Source of the DNA: Zoogloea oleivorans
GTDB lineage: Bacteria > Pseudomonadota > Gammaproteobacteria > Burkholderiales > Rhodocyclaceae
Assembly: GCF_008107625.1 (NCBI RefSeq)
Contig: NZ_SDKK01000010.1
Span: forward strand, 62,001-126,000
DNA length: 64,000 nt
Direction of reading: 5' to 3'
Shown here one piece after another: positions 10,630-18,736 of this stretch. The notes under the pieces are model-generated. The model did not search any database. It saw only the letters and a list, made by a program, of their open reading frames with translations, and had not been told where the DNA came from. The translations under genes and the position numbers were made by a program. The stretch's first letter is position 1, and every line of letters begins with the position of its first letter.

Positions 10630-12024
10630 TCAGATCACCTTGGAGTAACGGGTACGCTCCCGGTCAGCCCGCAGATACTTGTCGAAAACCATCGCAATGG
10701 CCCGCACCAGCATGCGGCCGGCCGGCCGCACGGAGATCCACTGATCATCGATGGTCAGCAGACCACCCTTCTCCATCTCGCGCAAATCGGCGAGTTCCGC
10801 CGCAAAATACTTCTTGAAGTCGATCAGGTGAGCGATCTCGATGGATTCGATCGACAGCTCGAAGTGACACATCAGGGCCTGGATGATGGCCCGGCGCAGC
10901 AGATCGTCCGGCGTCAGCTCGATGCCGCGCAGCACTGGCAACCGACCGGTATCGAGGATGTCGTAGTACTCGTCGAGCGTCTTGACGTTCTGGGCGTAGG
11001 TCGGACCGACCTTGCCGATGGCCGACACGCCGAACGCCAGCAGATCGCACTCGGCGTAGGTCGAGTAGCCCTGGAAGTTGCGGTGCAGGCGTCCTTGCCG
11101 CTGGGCCGTGGTGAGTTCGTCGGTCGGCTTGGCGAAGTGGTCCATGCCGATGTAGACATAGCCAGCCTCGGTCAGGCGGCGGATCGCCAGCTGCATGATC
11201 TGCAGCTTGGTTTCGCCGGACGGCAACTGGGCGTCGACGATACGGCGCTGCGGCTTGAACAGGCTTGGCAGGTGCGCGTAGTTGTAAATGGACAGGCGAT
11301 CGGGCGACAGGGCCAGGATCTGCTCGAGGGTCCGGTTGAAGCTGATCACATTTTGCTTGGGCAGACCGTAGATCAGGTCCACACTCACCGACTTGAAGCC
11401 GTGGGCACGGGCCGCATCGATAACGAGCTTGGTTTCTTCCTCGCTCTGGACACGATTCACTGCCTTTTGCACATCCGGGTTGAAATCCTGGATGCCGACA
11501 CTCATGCGGTTGAAACCCAGTTCGCCCAGCAGGGCCACCGTGGCTTCATCCACCTTGCGCGGATCGACCTCAATGGAGTACTCGCCGTCCGGCACGAGGG
11601 TGAAGTGCTTGCGCACGATCCCCATCAGTTGGCGGAGTTCGTCGTGGGACAGGAAGGTGGGGGTGCCGCCGCCCAGGTGCAGTTGCAATACTTCCCGCGG
11701 ACCATCAAGGCTGGCCGCCTGCAATTCAACCTCTTTTTCGAGGTAAGTCAGATACTTGGCTGAACGCCCGTGATCCTTGGTGATGATCTTGTTGCAGGCG
11801 CAGTAGTAGCAGATCGTATTGCAGAAGGGGATGTGGAAGTATAATGAAAGAGGTTTGCCAATCCCGCCGACGGTACGCCTCCCCAGCCAGTCGCAGAGGG
11901 CTTCGGAGTTGAAAGCCTCAACGAAGCGATCCGCAGTGGGATACGACGTGTACCGGGGCCCATTCACATCAAACTTGCGAATGAGCTCGGGATCGAATAT
12001 CAGGTCTTTTTGAGTCGTGTTCAT
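10630..12024 (-). CDS. hemN: oxygen-independent coproporphyrinogen III dehydrogenase
   Basis: This 464-residue radical SAM enzyme converts coproporphyrinogen III to protoporphyrinogen IX without oxygen, allowing haem synthesis under anoxia. The [4Fe-4S]/SAM motif is visible as FCNTICYYCAC, with Cys68, Cys72 and Cys75 in the CxxxCxxC spacing. The N-terminal YTSYPTADRF and the C-terminal HemN region are typical, and the length is right for HemN rather than the shorter HemW. It is divergent from fnr across a gap that contains an FNR box, so it is probably induced when oxygen falls. Confidence 0.96.
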   Translation of the reverse strand: MNTTQKDLIFDPELIRKFDVNGPRYTSYPTADRFVEAFNSEALCDWLGRRTVGGIGKPLSLYFHIPFCNTICYYCACNKIITKDHGRSAKYLTYLEKEVELQAASLDGPREVLQLHLGGGTPTFLSHDELRQLMGIVRKHFTLVPDGEYSIEVDPRKVDEATVALLGELGFNRMSVGIQDFNPDVQKAVNRVQSEEETKLVIDAARAHGFKSVSVDLIYGLPKQNVISFNRTLEQILALSPDRLSIYNYAHLPSLFKPQRRIVDAQLPSGETKLQIMQLAIRRLTEAGYVYIGMDHFAKPTDELTTAQRQGRLHRNFQGYSTYAECDLLAFGVSAIGKVGPTYAQNVKTLDEYYDILDTGRLPVLRGIELTPDDLLRRAIIQALMCHFELSIESIEIAHLIDFKKYFAAELADLREMEKGGLLTIDDQWISVRPAGRMLVRAIAMVFDKYLRADRERTRYSKVI

Positions 12025-12079
12025 GGGTGGTACTTCTGTTGGTTGCACGAGACAATCGCAGAATCACCCCGAAATCGTA

Positions 12080-12093
12080 TTGACGTGGATCAA
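12080..12093. promoter_or_regulatory. FNR box (anaerobox) between hemN and fnr
   Basis: TTGAC-GTGG-ATCAA matches the FNR/ANR consensus TTGATnnnnATCAA with a single change. Its centre is about 62 nt from the hemN start codon and about 60 nt from the fnr start. A TATAAC at 12111-12116 could be the fnr -10 element. Both activation of hemN and autoregulation of fnr are plausible. Confidence 0.8.
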
Positions 12094-12145
12094 AGGGCTC
12101 CAAACGTTGGTATAACCCTACAAGTTCAGGTGATTGCACGTGCAG

Positions 12146-12880
12146 ATGAAATCGGTAATTCCGGTGACGGTGGTTGAGATCAAGGCGGCCTGCTCCCAAT
12201 GTAACCTGCGGGAGCTCTGCCTGCCTTTCGGCCTGGATCCCAGGGAAGTCAATCAGCTCGACGAGCTCGTCGGCAGCCGCCGCAAGATCAAGCGGCAGCA
12301 GCACCTCTATCGCTCGGGCGATGGTTTCGAAGCCATCTACGCGATCCGTGCCGGCTCCTTCAAGACCGACGTGATCCTTGAGGACGGCCGCGACCAGGTG
12401 ACGGGCTTCCAGATGACCGGCGAAGTCCTCGGCCTCGACGGCATCAGCACGGAACATCACTCCTGCAATGCCATCGCCCTCGAAGACAGCGAAGTCTGCG
12501 TGATCCCGTTCAGCCGGCTGGAGGAGCTTTCCCGCCAGGTGGAAAGCCTGCAGCACCAGTTCCACAAGATCATGAGCCGCGAGATCGTGCGCGACCATGG
12601 CGTGATGATGCTGCTCGGCTCGATGCGCGCCGAAGAGCGTCTGGCGGCCTTTCTGCTCAACATGTCGCAGCGCTTCACCGTGCGGGGCTTCTCCCCGTCT
12701 GAGTTCCACCTGCGCATGACCCGCGACGAAATCGGCTCCTACCTCGGCCTCAAGCTCGAGACCGTCTCCCGCGCCTTCTCCCGCTTTCAGGAAGAAGGCC
12801 TGGTCGCCGTGCAACAGAAACACATCCGCATCCTCGACACGCCGGGTCTCAAGCGCCTGCTGAACCACCACAGCCCCTGA
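12146..12880 (+). CDS. fnr: FNR/ANR-type oxygen-responsive transcription regulator
   Basis: This 244-residue CRP-family regulator senses oxygen through a [4Fe-4S] cluster and controls anaerobic genes. The cluster ligands are present: Cys16, Cys19 and Cys25 (ACSQCNLRELC) and a fourth, Cys107 (HHSCNAI), at the spacing expected of E. coli FNR. A cyclic-nucleotide-type beta roll and a C-terminal winged helix with recognition helix ETVSRAFSRF follow. An in-frame GTG at 12140 sits 6 nt from an AGGTGA, so the true start may be there rather than the ATG at 12146. hemN is divergent and a likely target. Confidence 0.95.
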   Translation: MKSVIPVTVVEIKAACSQCNLRELCLPFGLDPREVNQLDELVGSRRKIKRQQHLYRSGDGFEAIYAIRAGSFKTDVILEDGRDQVTGFQMTGEVLGLDGISTEHHSCNAIALEDSEVCVIPFSRLEELSRQVESLQHQFHKIMSREIVRDHGVMMLLGSMRAEERLAAFLLNMSQRFTVRGFSPSEFHLRMTRDEIGSYLGLKLETVSRAFSRFQEEGLVAVQQKHIRILDTPGLKRLLNHHSP

Positions 12881-12898
12881 AAGACGCTGGCCCGGGCA

Positions 12899-13285
12899 TC
12901 ACACCCAGGCCAGCCACCCGAGCGGATTCTTGCTCAACGCCACCGACACAATGTAGGCCAGGGTAGCCAGCGCACCGACGAAGGCAGCCACCCTCACGCC
13001 CTTCGGGCGCGCTGGCCGCAGGGCTACGGCACCGAGGCCGATGTAGGTGAGCAGCCCGAGCACCTTGGCCGTCAACCAGCCATGCACGAAGGGATACTGC
13101 TCCGCCATCACCGCCAGGCCGATGGCGCTGGCGAGCAGGCAGGAATCAACGATATGGGGAAGGATGCGGGTCAGTCGCGCACGCAGGCGCGGCGACCCCG
13201 TAATCGACCACCAGCCGCGCAGAGCGAAGCCGGTGCCGCTGAGAATCACGCAGGTGATGTGAAAGTGCTTGAGAGCCAGATACAT
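12899..13285 (-). CDS. SirB2 family membrane protein
   Basis: This 128-residue protein has four hydrophobic segments and the SirB2 pattern: MYLALKHFHITCVILSGTGF at the start, RILPHIVDSCLLASAIGLA in the middle and AKVLGLLTYIGLG later. SirB2 proteins are small inner-membrane proteins that were first linked to an invasion regulator in Salmonella; their biochemical role is not established. The start codon is part of a hairpin that also covers a GAGG ribosome binding site, described separately. The gene lies downstream of the ODP-like gene on the same strand. Confidence 0.88.
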   Translation of the reverse strand: MYLALKHFHITCVILSGTGFALRGWWSITGSPRLRARLTRILPHIVDSCLLASAIGLAVMAEQYPFVHGWLTAKVLGLLTYIGLGAVALRPARPKGVRVAAFVGALATLAYIVSVALSKNPLGWLAWV

Positions 13286-13318
13286 GTCGCCTCGAAAACC
13301 GGATTTTCCGCGGCGACA
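13285..13318 (-). promoter_or_regulatory. hairpin enclosing the SirB2 ribosome binding site
   Basis: TGTCGCC (13285-13291) pairs with GGCGACA (13312-13318), and inside it GAAAA (13294-13298) pairs with TTTTC (13304-13308) around a CCGGA loop. In the transcript the 3' arm runs into the AUG and includes much of the GAGG ribosome binding site. The structure could restrain translation; it could also be chance in a GC-rich leader. Confidence 0.4.
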
Positions 13319-13359
13319 GCCTGAACAAACGCCGGCCCCGCGGATGCAGGGCCCTCACT

Positions 13360-14100
13360 TTATCCGCGCAGCACGCCGACTTCCAGCGCCGCGAACCAGT
13401 TGATGAAGCGCTGCACATCGGCGCCCCGGTAGATGGCCCCGTGCTGGGGCACCATCATGTCGATGTCGAGTCGGGAAACCCGCTCGCACCAATCGCGCTT
13501 GGCCCGGTCGGACCCCATCCAGCGCTTGTGAAAGCCCTCTGCATGACGAATGTGGCGCGAGAAATCCTCCACGTACAGGTCGTTGTGATCGGAAGGCAGC
13601 AAGGCCGCACCCACGTCGCCGGAGAAGAGGATTTTTGCCTTCGGATCGTACAGATGGAAATTGCCCGACGAATGCAGGTAATGGGCCGGAATGGCCTGCA
13701 GCTCGAGTCCGCCCAGACGGATGGTCATGCCCGGATCGGGGATCGTGATGAAGGTCGAATCCTGACCGCCGAAATGCGGCAAAAAGGATTGCCACAGCCA
13801 GCTCGTGTAGCACTTCAGGTCCGGCTTGAACTCCAGCCACAGGGCCAGCGACGAGATGATGTCCGGATCCTGGTGGGACGCGAAGATGCCGGCCAGCCGG
13901 GTCGGATCGCATTCGGCCGACAGCGCCGAAAACACCGCCGGAAAAATCTCGATGCCACCCGGGTCGCACAGCAGGGCTTCTTCACCATGAACAACCACGT
14001 ATTCATTGGTGTCGATGATGTAGCCCGGCTTGGTCGGGTCACGGGCAATCGCCAGCCAGCGGTGGGTGTCGTCCTGATAGATACAGTGGGCCTGCTTCAT
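13360..14100 (-). CDS. ODP-type metallo-beta-lactamase-fold di-iron protein
   Basis: This 246-residue protein has the beta-lactamase-like di-iron fold seen in the oxygen-reducing half of flavodiiron proteins, but no flavodoxin domain. Candidate metal ligands are His76, Asp78 and Asp80 (SHQDPD), a His in AHYLHSSGN, the Asp in FSGDVG and the His in PQHG. Flavodiiron enzymes usually have HxExD, so Asp78 is a variation. Stand-alone versions (ODP) bind oxygen, and at least one acts as an oxygen/iron sensor for chemotaxis in spirochaetes. Here the gene starts 6 nt after a chemoreceptor-like gene, which fits a sensory role; that link is inference. Confidence 0.85.
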   Translation of the reverse strand: MKQAHCIYQDDTHRWLAIARDPTKPGYIIDTNEYVVVHGEEALLCDPGGIEIFPAVFSALSAECDPTRLAGIFASHQDPDIISSLALWLEFKPDLKCYTSWLWQSFLPHFGGQDSTFITIPDPGMTIRLGGLELQAIPAHYLHSSGNFHLYDPKAKILFSGDVGAALLPSDHNDLYVEDFSRHIRHAEGFHKRWMGSDRAKRDWCERVSRLDIDMMVPQHGAIYRGADVQRFINWFAALEVGVLRG

Positions 14101-14106
14101 GGGTTC

Positions 14107-14730
14107 CTAATCCTTTACAAGACGTTCCTTGCCGAGCACTTCCAGTGAGCGCTTGATTTGAGCGATCACCTCCGCGAAATCTGTCGAAACCTGCATCAGC
14201 GCCGGGCTGAACCCCCCGCCGTAAGCCGCCTCGATCTTGGCCGAGCGGGCCAGCACACCGCCCAGTTCGACCAGTTGCTGGGTCTCCTCCACCGCGGCCC
14301 GCAGGCGCATGTCGAGGGTTCGCAGCTTGGCCTGTTGTTCAGCGAGCCGCGTGGCACCGCGCTTGCGCGCGTCCTTCACGCCCGGCACGCCGTCACCGCT
14401 GAGGCGGATCGCCGCCGCCAGAATGGCCGAGTTGCGCTGCTGCTGGACGACGCCGGTGACGCTGCCGACCGAACCGGACGTCATGTCGCGCAAGGAAGCC
14501 ATGTGGCGGGTCAGATCCTGTGCAAAGCGGCGCAATTCATTGGACAGCACCCCGAAACCCAGCGCGGCATTGCCAGCCCGTTTGGCCAGAAATATGGCAT
14601 TGAGGGCCATCAGGTTGATGCGGAAGGCCGTCGCAACGATAGCCTTGATCTCTTCATTGACCAGCACGATGCGCGCAAGCTCACCGCGGTTGGTTGAAGT
14701 GAAATTCAGATTTCGTTCTGGCGCGTTCAT
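14107..14730 (-). CDS. soluble methyl-accepting-chemotaxis-like protein
   Basis: This 207-residue protein has no membrane segment, HAMP or ligand-binding domain. Residues about 37-75 (INLMALNAIFLAKRAGNAALGFGVLSNELRRFA) closely follow the chemoreceptor hairpin tip pattern NLLALNAAIEAARAGExGRGFAVVAxEVRxLA, although the usual glutamates are replaced. The rest is predicted helical coiled coil. It may be a cytoplasmic signalling partner that contacts CheA/CheW, or a degenerate chemoreceptor remnant put to another use. It is followed after 6 nt by the ODP-like gene. The ATG at 14730 is supported by similarity rather than by a strong ribosome binding site. Confidence 0.72.
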   Translation of the reverse strand: MNAPERNLNFTSTNRGELARIVLVNEEIKAIVATAFRINLMALNAIFLAKRAGNAALGFGVLSNELRRFAQDLTRHMASLRDMTSGSVGSVTGVVQQQRNSAILAAAIRLSGDGVPGVKDARKRGATRLAEQQAKLRTLDMRLRAAVEETQQLVELGGVLARSAKIEAAYGGGFSPALMQVSTDFAEVIAQIKRSLEVLGKERLVKD

Positions 14731-14808
14731 GCTGGGCTTTCGAAAGCAGCGTTGCGGGCTCGTCGATCTGTGAGCAAAGCCGGTTGCTGGTCTGAAAGGA
14801 CTTTCGGC

Positions 14809-14838
14809 CGGCCGCCGTTGTGGGATTAACGGCGGCCG
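14809..14838 (-). terminator. inverted repeat after the Gcr-family gene
   Basis: An 11-bp perfect stem, CGGCCGCCGTT at 14809-14819 and AACGGCGGCCG at 14828-14838, lies just beyond the Gcr stop on the minus strand. There is no strong T-tract, so it may be a weak terminator or an RNA-stabilising hairpin. Confidence 0.5.
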
Positions 14839-14864
14839 ACCGACAAGCTTGAGTCTGCAGCCAT

Positions 14865-16946
14865 TCAGGCTGCGACGCGACGCGGAGGCCGGATGAAATC
14901 CAGCGGATGGGTGCGCAGACGCAGCCACAGGCGCCGACGCAGCTCGCGCAGATCATTGCGCGGCAGGTCGTAGGCGCGCACGGCGGTCATCAACGACAGG
15001 GCAAAACTGACCCCCAGGTTGAGCACGAACATCACCGCCACCCCGAGCAGCGCCAGCGACAGCAGCCCGGTGCCAATCCACGGCAACTCCAGCGAGGACG
15101 TGGCAAGACTGAGGATGCCGGAATTGAGCGTGACGTGACGCACATCGAGGGGCAGGCCGAAGAACTTGCCGAGAATCGGCGTCATGCCGAGCATCAGGCC
15201 CAGGGAAATGTTGGTGGCCCAGCCCGACATGTTGCGGGACACGATGCCCGCCAGGCGGATCATGCGCATCTGCCCGAAACGATTGCCGAGCCGGTGCTCG
15301 GCAATCGCCTGGGGCAGGCGGTGATAGACAGCCCAGTTATCCACCCAGCCACCGATCAGGGCCGCCAGGTACAGGATGCAGCCAGTGAGCGCAGCATAAA
15401 AGACGGTACCGCTATCCACCGGACTGAGGGCCTTGAAGACGTAGGTCGCCTCCGCCGTGGTCAGGAAGGCGTGCCCCGTCATCCAGTGCCAGGCGGCATC
15501 GAAGGCGTAGGCGCCAGTCGCCACCACCGCCACGTTGGCGATCGTGGCGGCCAGCTGGGAGTGACAGATGCTGGCCGCGTAGTCGACGATCACGTCGAGG
15601 CGTTCGTTGCCCTTGCGGTCGCGGATGATCGCGGCAAAGGCCGCTGCGGTCATGGCCGGTTGCTTGGTGGCGAGGATCAGCCCGAAGGCCTGCAGAAAGA
15701 GAAAGCTGATCGCGTAATTGAGCCCCGAACCGAAACCTTCGAGGAACATCGCCAGACCGGCACCGGCAATCGCCATCTTGATTGCCGCGGTGGCCACCGT
15801 CATCAGCCCACCGCCGGCGGCGGCGATCCAGATGTGGCGGTAATCCTGGGGTGTCTCGGCGATGTAGTGCTCGCCGGTCTTGCCGGCCCGATCCACGATG
15901 CGACGCTGCAGGCGCTGCAGGTTGCTGCGCACCAGGTGGCGCAGGCTGGTGCTTTTGTGGGCGGCATGGGCGAGTTGCTGCAACAGCAGCAACACCGGCC
16001 CGGGCGTGCCGGGCTCCGCGCTCATGACCCCGACGATGGTCTCCATGCGGGTCAGGCAGCGGTCGAGTACGTCGAGCCCATACACGATATCGACGCTGAT
16101 GCCTTCCGACTCCAGGCGCGTGGAAATCAGATGCATCTCTTCGCGGCAGGCGGCCAGATCGGCCTCCCAGGCTTCCAGCAACTGCCCCGCCAGACGCCCC
16201 TGCTCCCACGCACAGAGCAGGTTTTCGCCACTGTTGGCAAGGCACTTGAAGGGCGAACGGGCAACCGGCCCGGTCTGGCTGCGCGCCCGCAGCTTGAGGG
16301 ACAAGCCCTGCCCCTGGACTCGCGCCAGCAGCAGACGAAAGCCATCGGCCATAGAGCGTGCCAGGGCATCGTTCATGACCGGCTCGCCGGGCGGAAAGAA
16401 CACCTCGACCGCTCGCTGGAAGGTTGACGGCTGCAAACCGCGTATCAGCGTCAGATCCTTGTCCCGCTGGTAGCTGCGGCTCATCAGGTGGCCAAGGTCG
16501 TGGTCGTCCCGCGGTGACGGAATCAGTTTCGACGTCAGACGATCGCCGAATTCGGACAGAAAGCCCCGGTCGCTGGGAATCCCCACTTCGCCAAACAGGT
16601 TGGCGCCGTCGGTTTCGTTGAGGATGGCATACAGCGCCTGACGAACGGCGTCAGCCAGGTGAGGATGGGCAGCCAGCACATCCATCAGCACGGCAAAACG
16701 CTGGGTGGCCGAACCATGTACATCGGCCGAGTCGATATACACATCGTTCCACAGGGCCCCGCCCGAAAGCCAGCCGGTCAAGGCGCGCCATGCATCGAGA
16801 CGGTCGGGCAGATCGTCGGCGGCAATCAGCGCACGCAGGCGGTCGGCGAGCCTGGGAAGATCGCGCTGGCTCTGGCGCTGGGGCGGGAGTGCTTCATGGA
16901 TGCACGCAAGCAGTGCTTCGGCGGAGGGAGTCAAAGTATTCTGCAT
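14865..16946 (-). CDS. Gcr-family ('site-specific recombinase') multi-pass membrane protein
   Basis: This roughly 693-residue protein belongs to the family that databases call site-specific recombinase after gonococcal Gcr (Pfam SpecificRecomb). The N-terminal half is soluble and helical. The C-terminal half has a run of hydrophobic segments, for example IWIAAAGGGLMTVATAAIKM, LATSSLELPWIGTGLLSLALL and VMFVLNLGVSFALSL. I see neither a tyrosine-recombinase RHRY set nor a serine-resolvase active site, so the recombinase name should be doubted; it looks like an integral membrane protein of unknown function. The start is uncertain: ATG at 16946 or 16973, neither with a good ribosome binding site. 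Confidence 0.78.
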   Translation of the reverse strand: MQNTLTPSAEALLACIHEALPPQRQSQRDLPRLADRLRALIAADDLPDRLDAWRALTGWLSGGALWNDVYIDSADVHGSATQRFAVLMDVLAAHPHLADAVRQALYAILNETDGANLFGEVGIPSDRGFLSEFGDRLTSKLIPSPRDDHDLGHLMSRSYQRDKDLTLIRGLQPSTFQRAVEVFFPPGEPVMNDALARSMADGFRLLLARVQGQGLSLKLRARSQTGPVARSPFKCLANSGENLLCAWEQGRLAGQLLEAWEADLAACREEMHLISTRLESEGISVDIVYGLDVLDRCLTRMETIVGVMSAEPGTPGPVLLLLQQLAHAAHKSTSLRHLVRSNLQRLQRRIVDRAGKTGEHYIAETPQDYRHIWIAAAGGGLMTVATAAIKMAIAGAGLAMFLEGFGSGLNYAISFLFLQAFGLILATKQPAMTAAAFAAIIRDRKGNERLDVIVDYAASICHSQLAATIANVAVVATGAYAFDAAWHWMTGHAFLTTAEATYVFKALSPVDSGTVFYAALTGCILYLAALIGGWVDNWAVYHRLPQAIAEHRLGNRFGQMRMIRLAGIVSRNMSGWATNISLGLMLGMTPILGKFFGLPLDVRHVTLNSGILSLATSSLELPWIGTGLLSLALLGVAVMFVLNLGVSFALSLMTAVRAYDLPRNDLRELRRRLWLRLRTHPLDFIRPPRRVAA

Positions 16947-17179
16947 AGGTGAAGTATGACGCGAAGCGGTCATTTTGGTTCGGAGAGCAAGGTGGATGCA
17001 ACCCGTCGCAGCATTACATTTCAGCCCGATATAAGCGCGCACACGGCGCCCCAATTTGGGCTAAAGAAACATCCCACCTCAGCCGATATACCCTCGGTAT
17101 TTTTTGACACTTGTATTTCCAGCCATCGTGCCGCCCTGTCGACGAGGCCTTTTTTCACACTTTTAAAACAGACGCTGCC

Positions 17180-18736
17180 ATGACCAGGACACCTGAGCCC
17201 AGGAAACATCGCCTTCCCCTTATTTCTGCGCTCCTGGCCACCGTGGCCTTGGGCAGCGGCTGCGCCATTACTCCCAAGCCCCTCGGCAGCGAGGATGTAC
17301 GACAGGCAGCCAGCGCCGACACCTCCCGCAGCCGGGCCGAAACACCCGCCCTCGCCGGACCGCTGACCCTGTCCGAGGCCGTCGCGCGCGGCCTGAAATA
17401 CAACCTTGAGCACCGCATGCGCCTGATGGAGCAGACCTACTCCCTCGGCCAGCTCGACGTGGCCCGCTTCGACCTGCTGCCGCGCCTTACCGCCGGCGCC
17501 GAATACAATTCCCGCGACCGCTACAACGTCGCCCGCGCGGTGGACTCGGTTACCGGCCAGCCCTCCCTCGCCAATCCCTATATTTCGTCCGACAAGTCCC
17601 ACACGATGACCGAATTCGGCATCGCCTGGAATGTGCTCGACTTCGGCCTGAGCTACTACAACGCCACGCAGCAGGCCGACCGGGTGCTGATCGCCACCGA
17701 GCGCCGCCGCAAGGCCACCCACCAGCTCATCCAGACCATCCGGGCCACCTACTGGCGCGCCATCAGCGCCCAGAAGCTGCGCAGCGAAGTCCGCGAAACC
17801 CTCGTCGAGGCCGAAGACGCCCTGAAGAAAGCCGAGACGCTGGAGGCCGAACGCCTCAAATCCCCATCCGAAGCCCTGCGCTACCAGCGCGCCCTGCTTG
17901 AAAACCTGCGCACCCTCGAAAGCGTTGAACAGGAACTGTCCCTGGCCCGCGTCGAACTGGCCGGTCTGCTCAACCTGCCGCCGGGCGAGGAATACACCCT
18001 CGTCGAACCCGCCGGCGACCTGGGCATGAACGCCGTCGCGGTGCCCGCCGAGCGCCTGGAAGAAATTGCCATCGGCAACAACGCCGACCTGCGCGAGCAG
18101 CACTACAACGTGCGCATCGCCGCCGCCGAAACCCGCAAGAGCCTGCTCAAGCTGCTCCCCGGCGTGAGCTTCAACTATGGTTACCGGGGCGATACCAACA
18201 GCTACCTGATCAACAACGACTGGCGCGAAGGCGGCGTCCGCGTCAGCTGGAACCTCTTCAACCTGCTATCGGCGCCAGCAGTCCAGGATCTCGCCGAAAA
18301 AGGCGAGCAGCTCACGGAGTTCCGCCGCATGGCCGTGCAGATGGCGGTCGTCACCCAGGTGCACCTGGCACTGCACCAGTTCGAGGGCGCCCGCCTGCAG
18401 TTCCGCCGGGCCGACAACATCTGGGGCGTAGACAACCGCATGCTCAAGCTGGCCACCGCCACCGCGTCTGCCGAGAAAGACGGGCGCCTTTACCAGATCT
18501 CCAGCCGCACAGCCGCCATCCTGTCCCTGCTGCGCCGCTACCAGGCGCTCTCCAACATGCACGCGGCCTCCGGCAAATTGCAAACCACCCTTGGCCTGGA
18601 GCCCAACGTGGGAAGTATCAGCGAAACCTCCCTGGAAGAGCTGACCCGGGTGATGGACGAATCCCTGCGCAACTGGCAGGACTTCAAGCAGCCCGAAACT
18701 GTCGCGGCCGGCCCGCAGGAAGGCGCCACGAAATGA
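17180..18736 (+). CDS. TolC-family outer-membrane lipoprotein
   Basis: This 518-residue protein is an outer membrane factor of the TolC/OprM type. It has a signal peptide ending in a lipobox-like LGSGC with Cys28 as candidate lipidation site, then the two internally repeated helical hairpins and beta strands of the OEP family (for example SYYNATQQADRVLIATERRRKATHQLIQT and SRTAAILSLLRRYQALS). It forms the exit duct across the outer membrane. Its stop overlaps the next gene's ATG by 4 nt (ATGA), so it is translationally coupled to the HlyD-like adaptor. I infer that it serves export of the giant protein downstream. Start chosen at the first Met that yields a signal peptide. Confidence 0.9.
   Translation: MTRTPEPRKHRLPLISALLATVALGSGCAITPKPLGSEDVRQAASADTSRSRAETPALAGPLTLSEAVARGLKYNLEHRMRLMEQTYSLGQLDVARFDLLPRLTAGAEYNSRDRYNVARAVDSVTGQPSLANPYISSDKSHTMTEFGIAWNVLDFGLSYYNATQQADRVLIATERRRKATHQLIQTIRATYWRAISAQKLRSEVRETLVEAEDALKKAETLEAERLKSPSEALRYQRALLENLRTLESVEQELSLARVELAGLLNLPPGEEYTLVEPAGDLGMNAVAVPAERLEEIAIGNNADLREQHYNVRIAAAETRKSLLKLLPGVSFNYGYRGDTNSYLINNDWREGGVRVSWNLFNLLSAPAVQDLAEKGEQLTEFRRMAVQMAVVTQVHLALHQFEGARLQFRRADNIWGVDNRMLKLATATASAEKDGRLYQISSRTAAILSLLRRYQALSNMHAASGKLQTTLGLEPNVGSISETSLEELTRVMDESLRNWQDFKQPETVAAGPQEGATK

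Noticed and set aside
17088-17105. Small hairpin ATACC/GGTAT followed by T5 ahead of the TolC-like gene
   Set aside because: The stem is only 5 bp and there is no upstream plus-strand gene to terminate. It could be part of a promoter region, but nothing supports that.
17104-17109. TTGACA upstream of the TolC-like gene
   Set aside because: A perfect -35 hexamer, but no acceptable -10 lies 15-19 nt downstream, so I did not call a promoter.
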